Shown in pieces: positions 26,699 to 37,832 of a stretch of 64,000 bases of DNA. The stretch is from assembly GCF_045062605.1 (NCBI RefSeq), contig NZ_JBJGDW010000007.1, forward strand, positions 1 to 64,000, given 5' to 3'. Within the stretch, counting starts at the first letter, position 1. Every line of letters begins with the position of its first letter. This stretch comes from Deinococcus sp045062605. Its GTDB lineage: Bacteria > Deinococcota > Deinococci > Deinococcales > Deinococcaceae. A program made the position numbers and the translations under genes. The notes beneath the pieces were generated by a model. It did no database searches, was not told where the DNA came from, and worked only from the letters and a program-made list of their open reading frames with translations.

Positions 26699-28054
26699 AT
26701 GAAAAGATCAGCCCTGTTTCTGACCCTGGCCCTGCTCGTTCCTGCCGCCCACGCCCAACTGGCGGCTTCGGCTCCGTCCCAGTCGGTGCCCGGCGACACC
26801 CGCCCCGACGCACCGGAGCTGAGCGCACGCGGCCCCTACGCCGTGGGCGTGCGGACGCTGACCCTGACCAACCCCGGCCAACTGGACATCGTGAACGCTC
26901 CCAAGGAGGGCGTACTGCCCCGCTATAACCGCCCGCTCACCGTGGAGGTCTGGTATCCGGCGCAGGGCGATAGTGGCAGCGGCAGCACCACCTACACGGA
27001 TGTGCTAGGCAGCGGTCCCAACGATCCCAAGCGGCCCAACACGCCGTTCACCATTCCGGGCCGGGCCACCCGCGACGCCCCGCCCGTGGCAGGCAAGGCC
27101 CCGTACCCACTGGTGATCGTGTCTCACGGCTATCCGGGCAGCCGCTTTTTAATGAGCTACCTGACCGAGAATCTGGCGAGCAAGGGCTATGTGGTGGCCT
27201 CTATTGACCACACCGACAGCACCCACGCCGACAAGGCCGCCTTTGCCAGCACGCTACTGAACCGTGCGCTGGACGACAACTTCGTGCTGTCCGAAATGGC
27301 CCGGCTGGGTGCGGCGGGCAGCGGTTCACCGTTCAGTGGCCTGGTGAACGCCGGCGATACCGCGCTGGTGGGTTACAGCATGGGCGGTTACGGCGCGCTG
27401 AACGCGGCTGGTGCGGGCTATGGCCCGGAAATGCTGCCGCTGGTGCCGGGCGGAGCCTTGAAGGAACGGCAGACCGGAAATTACAAAGTAGACCCGCGTA
27501 TCAAGGCCGTGGTGGCCTTCGCGCCTTGGGGTGGCGACGCCGCCGTGAAAGGCATCGGCGTCAATTTTGGCGGCAAGTACGGTTTCTGGGATGAGGCGGG
27601 GCTGGCCGGACTGAAGGTGCCCACCATGTTCGTGGTGGGAGACCGCGACGACGTGGCGTACTACGAGGGCGGAGTCAAACCGCTGTTCGAGAACGCCGTC
27701 AATGCCGAGCGTTACATGCTGGTCTACGAGAACGCCTCGCACAACTCCGCACCCAACCCGCCCCCTGCCGCTTCCCTGAGCAGCTTCGACGATTACATGC
27801 ACTACGCCGAACCCGCCTGGGACATGTCGCGCCTCAACAACCTTAACCAGCACTTCGTGACTGCCTTTCTGGACTGGAAACTGAAGGGCAAAGCCGAGGA
27901 CGCCGCGTACCTGAACGTGCCCACGCCAAGATCCAACGACATCAAGGTCAGCCGCAACGCCGATGGCACGCCAAAGGCCGATGACACCTCCTGGAAGGGC
28001 TTCAAGAACCGCACGGCGCGGGGAATCGAGCTGTACAGGATGATGCCCAAATAA
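26699..28054 (+). CDS. Exported alpha/beta hydrolase (dienelactone hydrolase/PAF-acetylhydrolase-like)
   Basis: This 451-aa secreted hydrolase has a signal peptide (KRSALFLTLALLVPAAHAQ). It then has the LTVEVWYPA strand and HGYPGSRF oxyanion region, the nucleophile elbow GYSMGGYG, an acid in VVGDRDDVAY and a likely catalytic His in ENASHNSAPN. This pattern fits platelet-activating-factor acetylhydrolase-like esterases. GGAGG precedes the ATG by ten bases. Its TAA stop touches the first base of repeat copy B, so the element supplies its 3' region. Confidence 0.85.
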   Translation: MKRSALFLTLALLVPAAHAQLAASAPSQSVPGDTRPDAPELSARGPYAVGVRTLTLTNPGQLDIVNAPKEGVLPRYNRPLTVEVWYPAQGDSGSGSTTYTDVLGSGPNDPKRPNTPFTIPGRATRDAPPVAGKAPYPLVIVSHGYPGSRFLMSYLTENLASKGYVVASIDHTDSTHADKAAFASTLLNRALDDNFVLSEMARLGAAGSGSPFSGLVNAGDTALVGYSMGGYGALNAAGAGYGPEMLPLVPGGALKERQTGNYKVDPRIKAVVAFAPWGGDAAVKGIGVNFGGKYGFWDEAGLAGLKVPTMFVVGDRDDVAYYEGGVKPLFENAVNAERYMLVYENASHNSAPNPPPAASLSSFDDYMHYAEPAWDMSRLNNLNQHFVTAFLDWKLKGKAEDAAYLNVPTPRSNDIKVSRNADGTPKADDTSWKGFKNRTARGIELYRMMPK

Positions 28055-28190
28055 TACGGATTCCGTCTGTTTCGCGCAGAAATCGGGACAGCGCCGATTG
28101 CTGCACTTCACGCCCGGAACCTGTTTTTCTCCTTCTCGCTCCGCGCGGATTTCCAGGTGTTTTCAACACCTTTCAATTGGAGTCCGTGTA
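28055..28190 (-). repeat. TA-bounded inverted-repeat element, copy B
   Basis: This 136-bp copy begins TACGGATTCCG directly after a stop codon and ends GGAGTCCGTGTA. Near its right end AGGTGTTTTCAACACCT forms a perfect 7-bp hairpin. It has the same orientation as copy A. Confidence 0.85.
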
Positions 28191-28321
28191 AGACCAGTGC
28201 AAAACGGGGGGCGCGGCGAGCTGGGGGCCGCGTCCCTCTCCTTTGCTGTGCCTGTTCTTTGCCTTGCCTCACCTTCAGCCGCCTCTCAACTTTCCCTGAC
28301 CTCTGCGGCTCATGCTGGGGC

Positions 28322-28540
28322 ATGACCAGCAACGATTCCGAGGGTGAGCGCGCCGCCCAGCCCACCCCTTCAGTACCCGAAGGCTTGCCCCAGCGCACGC
28401 TGCCCGAGGTTCCGGCTCCCACTGGTGACGGCATGAGCGCCGGGGAGGTCACGGGCCTGCTGGGCGGCGACGCCTCCATGACCGAGGCGAATCTGGCGCT
28501 CGAAGATGCTGAGGGTATCGACTCCACGTCCGAAGGCTGA
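28322..28540 (+). CDS. Hypothetical 72-aa acidic protein
   Basis: The ATG at 28322 opens a short Pro/Glu/Ser-rich protein (segments MTSNDSEGERAAQPTP, GEVTGLLGGDASMTEANLALED). It looks intrinsically disordered. No ribosome-binding site or family is evident. It ends 18 bp before the next gene. Confidence 0.45.
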   Translation: MTSNDSEGERAAQPTPSVPEGLPQRTLPEVPAPTGDGMSAGEVTGLLGGDASMTEANLALEDAEGIDSTSEG

Positions 28541-28558
28541 GCGCCGTATCCTGAGCGC

Positions 28559-28915
28559 ATGCAAACGGTGGCCGAACTGCGGGAGGCGTGCGCGCGGCTG
28601 GCCTGCTCGCAGGAAACATTTCCCTTTGGCCCTGGCACGCTGGTGCTCAAGGTGGGCGGCAAGGTTTACGCGCTGGGCGACATCATGGGCGATCCGCTGA
28701 AGCTGTCGCTCAAAGTGCGGTCTGAGCGGGGTAACGAACTGCGCGCCGCCCACGCCGCCATCGTTCCCGGCTACCACCTAAATAAACGCCACTGGGTCAC
28801 GGTGACGCTGGACGGCAGCCTGCCAGACACGCTGGTGGGCGAACTGATGGCGAACAGTCACGCGCTGGTGGTGGCGGGTCTGACGCGGGCGGTGCGGGCA
28901 GAACTGGGCTTGTAG
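28559..28915 (+). CDS. MmcQ/YjbR family protein
   Basis: This 118-aa protein fits the MmcQ/YjbR family of small CyaY-like fold proteins. Typical segments are the substrate-like FPFGPGTLVLKVGGKVYAL strand pair, LSLKVRSERGNELR and the conserved VPGYHLNKRHWVTVTLDG motif. TATCCT six bases before the ATG suggests a leaderless transcript. The molecular function of the family is unclear. Confidence 0.88.
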   Translation: MQTVAELREACARLACSQETFPFGPGTLVLKVGGKVYALGDIMGDPLKLSLKVRSERGNELRAAHAAIVPGYHLNKRHWVTVTLDGSLPDTLVGELMANSHALVVAGLTRAVRAELGL

Positions 28916-28924
28916 GGTTGCCGA

Positions 28925-29809
28925 TCAACGCCTGTTCGCCAGTTCCATGACTTCTTCCTCGCTGGCGTGGCCCGTCCCGCTGCCCCAGCCGCGCAGCTTG
29001 AGGGCCGCCGCCGCACAGGCCAGCCGCAGGGCTTCGCGCGCTGACCGTCCGCGCGTGAAGCTGAAATGGGCGAAAGCGGCGGCCAGGGCGTCCCCCGCGC
29101 CGCCTTGGTGAACGGCCTGCACGGGAAAGGCGGGTTGATGCTGCACGCCGTCCACGCCGCGTTCCAGCAATAAAGCTCCCGCTGTACCCAGCCCGGCCAC
29201 GATCAGCCGCGCCGGGAAGCGGTTCAGGAGTTCATGCAGGGCCGCCGCCGGGTCCGGCAAACGTTCGACGCTCAACATCAGCACGTCTGCGGCGGCAAAA
29301 TAGGGGGTGTCATAGGGGTTATCCAGCCTGGCGATACTCTGCACGTCGGTCAGGATCGGCACACCCGCCAGCCGTGCCAGCGGCAGCAGTTCGCGAGTCC
29401 AGCCCACGTTGGTCAGCAGTGCCGCCGCACAGCCGGGTAGCATCTCCAGAAACTCGGCAGCGGGTGCGGGAGCTTCGGGCGTGTCCCCCGGATCGCGGTA
29501 AAAGGTGTGCATTCCGTCTGGGCGCACCAGCGCGAGGGTCTGTGGGGTCAGGCGGGTGGACACGAAACGGGTTTCGACACCGCCCAGCCTGGCGCGAACC
29601 AGTTCGCCTGCCGGATCATCCGCCGCCAGGGTCAGGAGCCGCGTGGGGCTGCCCAGACGGCTCAGGCCGCGCGCCAGATTCATGCCCACGCCGCTGACGT
29701 TCAGGCTCAGGGCATCGGGAAAGACGCCTCCGGCAGTGGGCAGCTCCTTGCCGCCCAGTCGGAAAACTGTTTCCACATTCGCCGTGCCGCACACCAGCAG
29801 GGGCCGCAC
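28925..29809 (-). CDS. PfkB family carbohydrate kinase
   Basis: The 294-aa ribokinase-like enzyme has the C-terminal PfkB signature GGAGDALAAAFAHF with the catalytic Asp, and an N-terminal glycine-rich substrate region (SGVGMNLARGLSRLG). The sugar or nucleoside substrate cannot be told. The start is GTG at 29809, directly after the TGA of the upstream methyltransferase gene, so the two form an operon. Confidence 0.88.
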   Translation of the reverse strand: MRPLLVCGTANVETVFRLGGKELPTAGGVFPDALSLNVSGVGMNLARGLSRLGSPTRLLTLAADDPAGELVRARLGGVETRFVSTRLTPQTLALVRPDGMHTFYRDPGDTPEAPAPAAEFLEMLPGCAAALLTNVGWTRELLPLARLAGVPILTDVQSIARLDNPYDTPYFAAADVLMLSVERLPDPAAALHELLNRFPARLIVAGLGTAGALLLERGVDGVQHQPAFPVQAVHQGGAGDALAAAFAHFSFTRGRSAREALRLACAAAALKLRGWGSGTGHASEEEVMELANRR

Positions 29810-30577
29810 TCAGCGCCTTTCCAGGCGCACCACCATCATCTGCTCAACGTGGGCCACCAGTGCGCCGCCGCCGTATTCCAGCCCGGCAGCCTGCCGCTCT
29901 GTCTCGCTCAGAGCGTCGGCATGGGCGCGCAGGCGCTGCACAGTTTCGGGACTGCACCCGGACTGGGCCGTCCACCACGCGAAGTCCAGCCTGTAGGGAA
30001 CCAGGGTATGCGGTGTCCACACGAAGCCCGCCGCCGTCGCCAGTTCCCGCCACGCCTCAACGGTGCGCTGGGTGTGGTGGCTGGGATCGCGCAGGATCTG
30101 GTATTCGTCCATCCACAGTTGCACGGCAGGCGTGGGGCTGGTCTGATCGGCGACGATCAGCCGCCCGCCGCCTTCCAGCACCCGGAACGCCTCGGCCAGA
30201 AAGCGGTCCAGATGCAAAAAATGGTGCGGGGCGTGGCGCGACGTGACCAGCGTGAAAGAGGCGTCGGGGAAGGGGATGTCCTCGGCGCTGCCCACCATGA
30301 AACTGGCGTTGGTCTGCCCGTCGTCCTGCGCGCGTTGCCGGGCGTGGGCCAGCATCCCCTCGGCCAGATCCAGGCCCACCACTTCCCCAACCTGGGGCGA
30401 CAGGGCGTGGGCGGTGTTGCCCGTCCCCGTCGCCACGTCCAGCGCGTGGTCCTGCGCTGTGGGCGCGGCGTAGGCCAGCAGCACCGGCAGGCTGGGGCCG
30501 TGCCTGTGGACCTCGCTGGCGGCGTACTTGCTGGCGTGGGCGTTGAACTGCGCGCGGCTGGACGGCTCGTCTGTCAT
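29810..30577 (-). CDS. Class I SAM-dependent methyltransferase
   Basis: This 255-aa enzyme is of the UbiE/Methyltransf_11 type. Motif I is LDVATGTGNTAHAL, followed by VGLDLAEGML and AEDIPFPDASFTLVTSRHAPHHF. The start at 30577 (MTDEPSSRAQF) is preferred; the frame extends to 30655 without support. CACAAT six bases upstream is a possible leaderless -10. The acceptor is unknown. It is divergent from a LysR gene. Confidence 0.88.
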   Translation of the reverse strand: MTDEPSSRAQFNAHASKYAASEVHRHGPSLPVLLAYAAPTAQDHALDVATGTGNTAHALSPQVGEVVGLDLAEGMLAHARQRAQDDGQTNASFMVGSAEDIPFPDASFTLVTSRHAPHHFLHLDRFLAEAFRVLEGGGRLIVADQTSPTPAVQLWMDEYQILRDPSHHTQRTVEAWRELATAAGFVWTPHTLVPYRLDFAWWTAQSGCSPETVQRLRAHADALSETERQAAGLEYGGGALVAHVEQMMVVRLERR

Positions 30578-30648
30578 GCCCCGATTGTGCGCGCCCCTGG
30601 CCCATGACTTCAAATCATGGCTGCTGCTAGGCGGTATAACAAGAACTG

Positions 30649-31527
30649 ATGGCAATGGCAGAGGCGTTTCGGGTGTTCGTGGCGATCTACCGGGCGGGCA
30701 GTGTCAGCGGGGCGGCCCGTGAGCGACACCTGACCCAGCCTGCGGTCAGCGCCCAGTTGGCCGCGCTGGAAACCCGTGTGGGCGAGGCGCTGTTCATCCG
30801 CACGCCGCGCGGCGTGACGCCCACCGAACGCGGCAAGCTGCTGTACGCCGCCGTGGCCGACGCGGTGGACCGGCTGGACAACGTGGCCCGTGGCCTGCGC
30901 GTGTCACGCCCCATCCTGGCCGAGACGCCGCTGCGGCTGGGCAGCACGCCGGAATTCCTGCACGGCCACGTCCTGCCGCGCCTGAAGGGCTGGGAACAGC
31001 CCCTGCACCTCAGCTTTGGCGAGGCGCGCGGCCTGCTGGAGCGCGTGGAGGCTGGAACGCTGGACGCCGCGCTGGTCAGCGTTCCGGTCCAGAACCGCGC
31101 CCTGAGCGAGCGGGCGCTGGCCGGGGTGCCATATGTCTTGATCGGCCCGCCCGACTGGCCCGCGCCGGATGTGCCCCTGAGCGGTCTGGCGGGGTGGCTC
31201 AATGCCCGTCCCTGGGTCAGCTCCAGCGTGGAATTGCCCGTGACCCGGCGCTTTTTCCTGGGCGTTCTGGGCGAGCGGTTCGCGGCCTGGCAGACGGTGG
31301 TGGCCCCCGATCTACGCGCGGTGGTGGGCGCGGCAGAGGTGGGGCTGGGGGCCACCCTGGTCCCGCTGTTCGCCGTTCAGGACGCCCTGGAACGGGGCCA
31401 CGTGCGCGAACTGTGGAATGTTCGTCCGCTGATCGCCCCGGAGCGCTGGCGCATGGCCTACCGCGTGGCGGACGAGGACCGGGCAGACCTGCGGGCGCTG
31501 GCCGGACGGCTGGGCGAGGCCGGATAG
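30649..31527 (+). CDS. LysR family transcriptional regulator
   Basis: The 292-aa regulator has an N-terminal LysR HTH (FRVFVAIYRAGSVSGAARERHLTQPAVSAQLAALETRVGEALFIRTPRG, about residues 6-55) and a periplasmic-binding-like effector domain. TATAAC eight bases before the ATG supports 30649; ATG 30655 is an alternative. It lies 71 bp from the divergent methyltransferase-kinase pair, its likely target. Confidence 0.9.
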   Translation: MAMAEAFRVFVAIYRAGSVSGAARERHLTQPAVSAQLAALETRVGEALFIRTPRGVTPTERGKLLYAAVADAVDRLDNVARGLRVSRPILAETPLRLGSTPEFLHGHVLPRLKGWEQPLHLSFGEARGLLERVEAGTLDAALVSVPVQNRALSERALAGVPYVLIGPPDWPAPDVPLSGLAGWLNARPWVSSSVELPVTRRFFLGVLGERFAAWQTVVAPDLRAVVGAAEVGLGATLVPLFAVQDALERGHVRELWNVRPLIAPERWRMAYRVADEDRADLRALAGRLGEAG

Positions 31528-31578
31528 GCGAAATCGCCGCCCCATTCGTACAGGACGGCGACTTCGCAGAAAGCAGGA

Positions 31579-32328
31579 TCAGTTCAGGGTTTTGATGTGG
31601 GCCAGCACGTCGGCGATCTGGGTGTCACTGAGCTGGGCGTCACTGAAGCGGGGCATCACGGCACTTAGTTCACGGCCCGTGGGAATTTTCCCCTCGCGCA
31701 GGGTGGTGGTGAACTGGGCCAGCGTCCAGCCCTTGGGACCGTCGCTGGTCAGCAGATTCGCGCCAATGCCGCCGCCGCCGCCCGCGCCATGGCAGCCCGC
31801 GCAGTTGCCAGCGAAGATTTCGGTGCCTGCCTGAGCATTGCCCTCGGCAGCGTTGGGGGTAGGAGCGGCGTCCGCTGTGCCGCCCGCAGCCACCGGTTCC
31901 GCCGCTCCGTTGGTGTCCTGCTGTGCCGGATTGCCAGTGGTGCTGTTGGCCACGGCGGGCGACTGCGCAGCGGGCAACTCGCCGCCGCTGGTCTGGTTGT
32001 CGGCAGGAGTTTCGGTGGTGGGGGCGTTGGTGTCGGCGGTTCCTGTGGTGCCAGACATCTCCGGCGTGGCCGCAGCGTCGGCAGGAGTGCCAGCGGCCAT
32101 GCCGCCTGCCGTGGCCGAGCCGCCGGCGGCAGTAGCGGTACTCTGTGCGGCGGCGGTGGGCGCTTTGGCGGTCTCGCCGGGGGCAGCCATCAGGCGGGGG
32201 GTGACGATCAACAGGGTGACGCCCAGGACCGTGCCCAGGGTCACGCCTGCCATCCAGGAAGCCAGACTGCCCTGGACCCAGGGATCACGGCGGCGCTTGG
32301 GGTGCGTTCGGTTCATGGCCTCCAGCAT
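31579..32328 (-). CDS. Membrane-anchored c-type cytochrome
   Basis: The 249-aa protein has an N-terminal membrane helix (SWMAGVTLGTVLGVTLLIV). A low-complexity Ala/Thr/Pro/Gly linker of about 110 residues follows, then a C-terminal monohaem cytochrome c domain. The haem site is NCAGCH, and the distal Met is in AVMPRFSDAQL. It faces the outside and probably carries electrons in respiration. ATG 32316 (MNRTHPK) is an equally good start, with GGAGG and TATGCT upstream. Confidence 0.88.
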   Translation of the reverse strand: MLEAMNRTHPKRRRDPWVQGSLASWMAGVTLGTVLGVTLLIVTPRLMAAPGETAKAPTAAAQSTATAAGGSATAGGMAAGTPADAAATPEMSGTTGTADTNAPTTETPADNQTSGGELPAAQSPAVANSTTGNPAQQDTNGAAEPVAAGGTADAAPTPNAAEGNAQAGTEIFAGNCAGCHGAGGGGGIGANLLTSDGPKGWTLAQFTTTLREGKIPTGRELSAVMPRFSDAQLSDTQIADVLAHIKTLN

Positions 32329-32487
32329 ACGCTGGGAGGTCCGGGACGTGCCGCCCCCGGCTCTTTTAGCCGGCCTTTAAGCAGGTTTTCAGGGAGCAGA
32401 TGGGGACCGGGCGGCGGCCATATCTGCCGTCTTTGTTGATCCGTGGGCTTGCTGCTGGAGCAACGTGCTCCCGTACCGCTTTTGCGG

Positions 32488-32874
32488 CTAGAACGGTGCC
32501 TCGGGCGGGGCGTCACGGTCTTCCTCGGGCCACCACTGCCGCGCCACCAGATCGCAGCGCCCAGAGGCGTCGAAGGGGATGCCCTCGGCGCTCAGCAGCC
32601 GCTCTTGCAGGTCACCGAAGCCCAGTTTGTGGGTGCTGACGCGGCCCTGCGCGTTGATGACCCGCTGCCACGGCACTTCAGCCCCCGCGCCGTCCTGACC
32701 GCCCATCAGGCCGTTCATGACGTGGCCCGCCTGACGCGCCGCGCCGGGACGCCCGGCCAGCAGCGCCAACTGGCCGTAGGTCATGACCCGGCCCGGCGGA
32801 ATGCGGACTACCAGGGCCAGAATCCGCGCCTGGAACTTGCCAGAGACCTCGGTGGTCCCCGGTTCCCCGGGCAT
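32488..32874 (-). CDS. Alkyltransferase-like (ATL/MGMT-fold) protein
   Basis: This 128-aa protein has the DNA-binding fold of O6-alkylguanine transferases. The PCHRV active-site loop reads PWQRVIN, where Trp replaces the acceptor Cys, as in ATL proteins that flag alkylated bases for excision repair. IPPGRVMTYGQLA and ARQAGHVMNG carry the recognition helix and Arg-finger region. The start at 32874 (MPGEPGTTE) is preferred over a frame extending into the upstream amidase gene. Confidence 0.9.
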   Translation of the reverse strand: MPGEPGTTEVSGKFQARILALVVRIPPGRVMTYGQLALLAGRPGAARQAGHVMNGLMGGQDGAGAEVPWQRVINAQGRVSTHKLGFGDLQERLLSAEGIPFDASGRCDLVARQWWPEEDRDAPPEAPF

Positions 32875-32887
32875 CTGCTTGCCTGCG

Positions 32888-34738
<1,851 letters not shown>

Positions 34739-34761
34739 GACTTCTCCCACTATTCAGCGTT

Positions 34762-35753
34762 TCAGGTGAGAAAGGACGCTCTGGTACTCATAAAACTTCC
34801 ATCCCCCCTAGTGTGGAAAGTCTCACGGGCTTCATCTCTGATCTCCAGGCAGGGGGCTACAGGTGTGCTTAAAGTCCTGGGGCATTCTGAAGACAGCCGC
34901 TTCCAGGTGCCTTGATCCATTGTCCTGGTCCCGGCCAGTCCGTCGGCTTTCTGAAAGGCGCGCACGGTCTGGGCAGCCACGGGGCCGTATCAGCCGTCGC
35001 CTTGTTCAGCACGTTGTGGGCGCATTAACGCGATCAGGCGGTTGTGCACCGCGAGCATGTCGGGGCCGTGGAATCGATCGTTCCGTACTCGCAGCACGCG
35101 CCCAGACGGCACACGCGAGATTCGGTACAGCAGGCGTTGCTATGGGGGCCGTGGTGGCCCGTGCAGGGGTCTGAATACTGGGATTATCCAGGGGCTGCGC
35201 CGCTGTGGGTTGGGTTGCTGTGGATTGTCTTTCTGGAAGCTGTCTGGAAGCTGTGCTGCTGGTGGCTGGGGACAAGCAGATGCGCTGGCCTCCGCCGGAA
35301 ATCTGCTGGCTGGGGCCGCTGGAGTCAGGATCAATCCACCGATCTGCGTCCCATCGTTGGTCGGGCTTCTGACTGACCCGGCCTCTGCCTGTGCAGGTGG
35401 CAGGTTCGAGGTCGGGTCAGCGTCTGGGCGCGGCGATCCGGGTCCGGGTAAAGGTGCAGGCAGACAGAGCCGCCCGCCGTCTTCAGGCAGGTGTAGACGT
35501 TGTGCTGTTCGTCGTGGCTGCGCCGCACGCCGCACAGTCCGGCTGTCAGTGCGGTATTCAGCTTGATACGCGCAGCCTCCACGCCCTCGCACTGCTTTTC
35601 GGGCAGGCCGGTTCCGGCAAAACTGGATGGGCAATCCCGCAGCGCGCCGCCCAGCGTCCGGGTAGTCTGGACCACCGCCGCTTTCAGGTCCGCCTCACCC
35701 CGCGTGGCGGTGGCGGTCAGCAGCGCGAGGAGCAGGGCGGCAGCGCGCTTCAT
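34762..35753 (-). pseudogene. Broken exported peptidoglycan-binding protein gene
   Basis: A signal peptide (MKRAAALLLALLTATATRGEA) and Cys-containing N-terminal domain are open from 35753 to about 35430. The coherent reading then moves to another frame with a Pro/Gln-rich linker. A third frame encodes SRVPSGRVLRVRNDRFHG and a peptidoglycan_binding_1 repeat (AAQTVRAFQKADGLAG...QGTWKRL). An in-frame TGA (34995-34993) stands where the family has Trp (GDG-stop-YGPVAAQTV). At least two frameshifts and one nonsense codon are therefore present. Confidence 0.65.
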
Positions 35754-35791
35754 GACTGTGGTCCTGGCATGCGCATGTTGAGGGTGATTGA

Positions 35792-35925
35792 TACGGACTC
35801 CGATTAAAAGCTGTTGAAAAACACCTGCAATCCGAGCAGAGCGAGAAGGAGAAAAACGGGTTCTGGGCGTGGAGTGTAGAAATCTGGCCTGTCCCGATCT
35901 CTACACGAAACAAACGGAATCCGCA
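35792..35925 (+). repeat. TA-bounded inverted-repeat element, copy C
   Basis: This 134-bp copy runs from TACGGACTCCG to CGGAATCCGCA (the right TA has changed to CA). Internal blocks GAGAAGGAGAAAAACGGG and TACACGAAACAAACGG match copy D. It lies upstream of the broken peptidoglycan-binding gene. Confidence 0.85.
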
Positions 35926-36011
35926 TGAGTGGCGTGGTGACTTCTGGTTGATCCTGTGGGCTTTCAGTTCCGGCCCTCGCGCGCTGAAAATGGGCCAGTC
36001 AGACTGGGGGC

Positions 36012-36612
36012 ATGACAAACATGCAGGCAGCAGTCCGGCGCATTGCCGACGCCAGCACCGCCCGCGCCCTGCGGCAGAATGTCGCCTTTCTAACCCTGTT
36101 TATGGAACCCCGTTCACCAGCGAAATCGCGGCCTCAGCGGGCATGGCGGCCAATCTGGCGCATCACCACGCCCGAAAACTGGCCGCTCTGGGTCTGCTCC
36201 TGAAGGTGAGGCGCGAGGGGGCCGGGTGTTCTATCAACTGGCATCGCGCGAGTTCCGGGTGCCGTGGGAGGTGCTTCCACCAACCGATCCAGAGGGCGGC
36301 GAACTGCTGACCCTGCGGCGAATCACCGAGAACTTCTACCAGGCTTACGAGCGCTCTTACATGGCGCTGGGGAATGACGGTGAGGAAGCTGTCTTTGGAT
36401 TCAGTACCACGCCAGGCGAGGCGGCAGTCCCGCCACAGCCGACATCCAGACCGCTGGAATCACATCCCAGCCACCTGGAGGCCCTGACCCTGCGGCTGAC
36501 GCCGGAGCGTTACCGCAGGCTCGTCTGTGACCTCAGCCATCTGTTGAAGGCAGCGGCGGTGGACGGTCTCAAAGATCAGGGACAGGTCTGCACTGTTGCT
36601 GTTCTGGCCTCG
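36012..36612 (+). pseudogene. Broken ArsR-like winged-helix regulator
   Basis: Three frames join into one regulator. From ATG 36012 comes the N-terminal helix (MQAAVRRIADASTARALRQNVAFLTLF). After a 1-base shift near 36105 comes the recognition region (GTPFTSEIAASAGMAANLAHHHARKLAALGLLLKV). After a second shift in the G-run near 36215-36227 come the wing and C-terminus (RVFYQLASREFRVPWEVL...). The similarity stops near 36612, where sequence of a different character begins. Confidence 0.65.
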
Positions 36613-36619
36613 CGCGGCG

Positions 36620-36790
36620 CACTGGACGCAGAGGGTGCGTTCGTGGGGCGCACCTCATGGTTCTGCGCGCGGGCAAAGACGTCGCGGCTGACCTGCAAAT
36701 CGGTTTCCCAGCGGGCGATATCGGCGGCGTCCATGTCCTTGCGGTTGGTGTCGATCAGGCGTCGGAAGTCTTCAGATGGCCGTTGGCTTC
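36620..36790 (-). pseudogene. Possible minus-strand coding remnant
   Basis: Read leftward from 36790 the frame gives a natural-looking peptide (DFRRLIDTNRKDMDAADIARWETDLQ and SRDVFARAQNHEV) with no start. It abuts the truncated regulator and suggests a deletion junction. The family is unknown. Confidence 0.3.
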
Positions 36791-36812
36791 TTCAGAGAAA
36801 GGCTGAAGGGTT

Positions 36813-37832
36813 TTACAGCTTCGTCAATTCCGTCTGTGCAGAACTGAACCCTGGACGCAACCGCAGCGCCTCGCGGTACGCGGCCCCGGCTTTTGCGGTC
36901 TGACCCTGCCCGGCCAGCGCGCGGCCCCGCCAGTAATACATTTCCTCGTGCGCGGGGGCATCGCGCAGCACGGCGTTCGTCAGGCGCAGCACGTCGTCGT
37001 AACGTCCATTGCGGGTGTACGCTTCCAGTGGCCCGAAGGAATACCACAGCGTGCGCCATGCCAAGCCGCCCACGGTGCGCGCCGGGCGGGTGGGATCGAG
37101 TTTCGGGTCAGGCCGGGCCGCGAAGGCCGCATCGAAGGCCCGCACTGCGCCTCGCGAATCGCCCATGATTAGTTTGGCCTGCCCCACGTTCAGCCACGCC
37201 ACGGCGTCGTTCTTCTTCTCGGCCTCCGCGAGCGATACGCGCAGTGCCGCGCGTTTATTCATGCCAGCGTCGGCGTGGTAGCCCAGCGCCGCGTCCAGTT
37301 CGGCCTGCCTGCTCTTGGGGGCGATCACCAGAAAGGTGCGCCCGAACGAACGCCACAGTTCGTCCAGCTCGGCGTAGGTAAAGCCCAGGCGGCCCATGTA
37401 GGAGTCCAGTGCCGAGAATTTACCCTTGGTATCGTCGTAACCGGTCAGCAGACGGTAATGGCCCATGCCGCCGCTGTCGTGTGTGACGAACCACGTTTCG
37501 GCAATGACTGGAAATCCGGCGGCCAGCAGACGTTTGAGCATCAGCGGTGTGCCGCCGCGTGCCAGATGCACCGCCATGCCCTGACCGCGCGCAAAGGCTG
37601 CCAGTTCATCGGGCGACACGTTCACGTCGCCCCCGCCCGCCTTCAACTTCGGCGCGATGTCGTACTGGTTCAGCGTGCCGCCCCAGCGGCTCAGCGCCAT
37701 GCCCACCGTCACCGGGCCGCAGTTGTTCAGCCGCTGGTACTCGTGCTTGATGTTGTCAATGCTGACCTGAGCAGGCAGCGCCGACGCCGCACCCAGCAAG
37801 GCGAGGGTAAGCAGAGGCAGGAGGGCGCGCAT
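36813..37832 (-). CDS. Exported C39-like cysteine peptidase domain with TPR-like C-terminus
   Basis: This 339-aa protein has a signal peptide (RALLPLLTLALLGAASALPAQ). A papain-like C39 domain follows, with Cys in RLNNCGPVTVGMAL and His in MGHYRLLTGYDD. The C-terminal helical repeats (KNDAVAWLNVGQAKLIMGDSRGAVRAF and AYREALRLRPG) resemble TPRs. It is probably an extracytoplasmic peptidase of unknown target. ATG 37832 has a G-rich site upstream; ATG 37841 and TTG 37850 are alternatives. Confidence 0.82.
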   Translation of the reverse strand: MRALLPLLTLALLGAASALPAQVSIDNIKHEYQRLNNCGPVTVGMALSRWGGTLNQYDIAPKLKAGGGDVNVSPDELAAFARGQGMAVHLARGGTPLMLKRLLAAGFPVIAETWFVTHDSGGMGHYRLLTGYDDTKGKFSALDSYMGRLGFTYAELDELWRSFGRTFLVIAPKSRQAELDAALGYHADAGMNKRAALRVSLAEAEKKNDAVAWLNVGQAKLIMGDSRGAVRAFDAAFAARPDPKLDPTRPARTVGGLAWRTLWYSFGPLEAYTRNGRYDDVLRLTNAVLRDAPAHEEMYYWRGRALAGQGQTAKAGAAYREALRLRPGFSSAQTELTKL

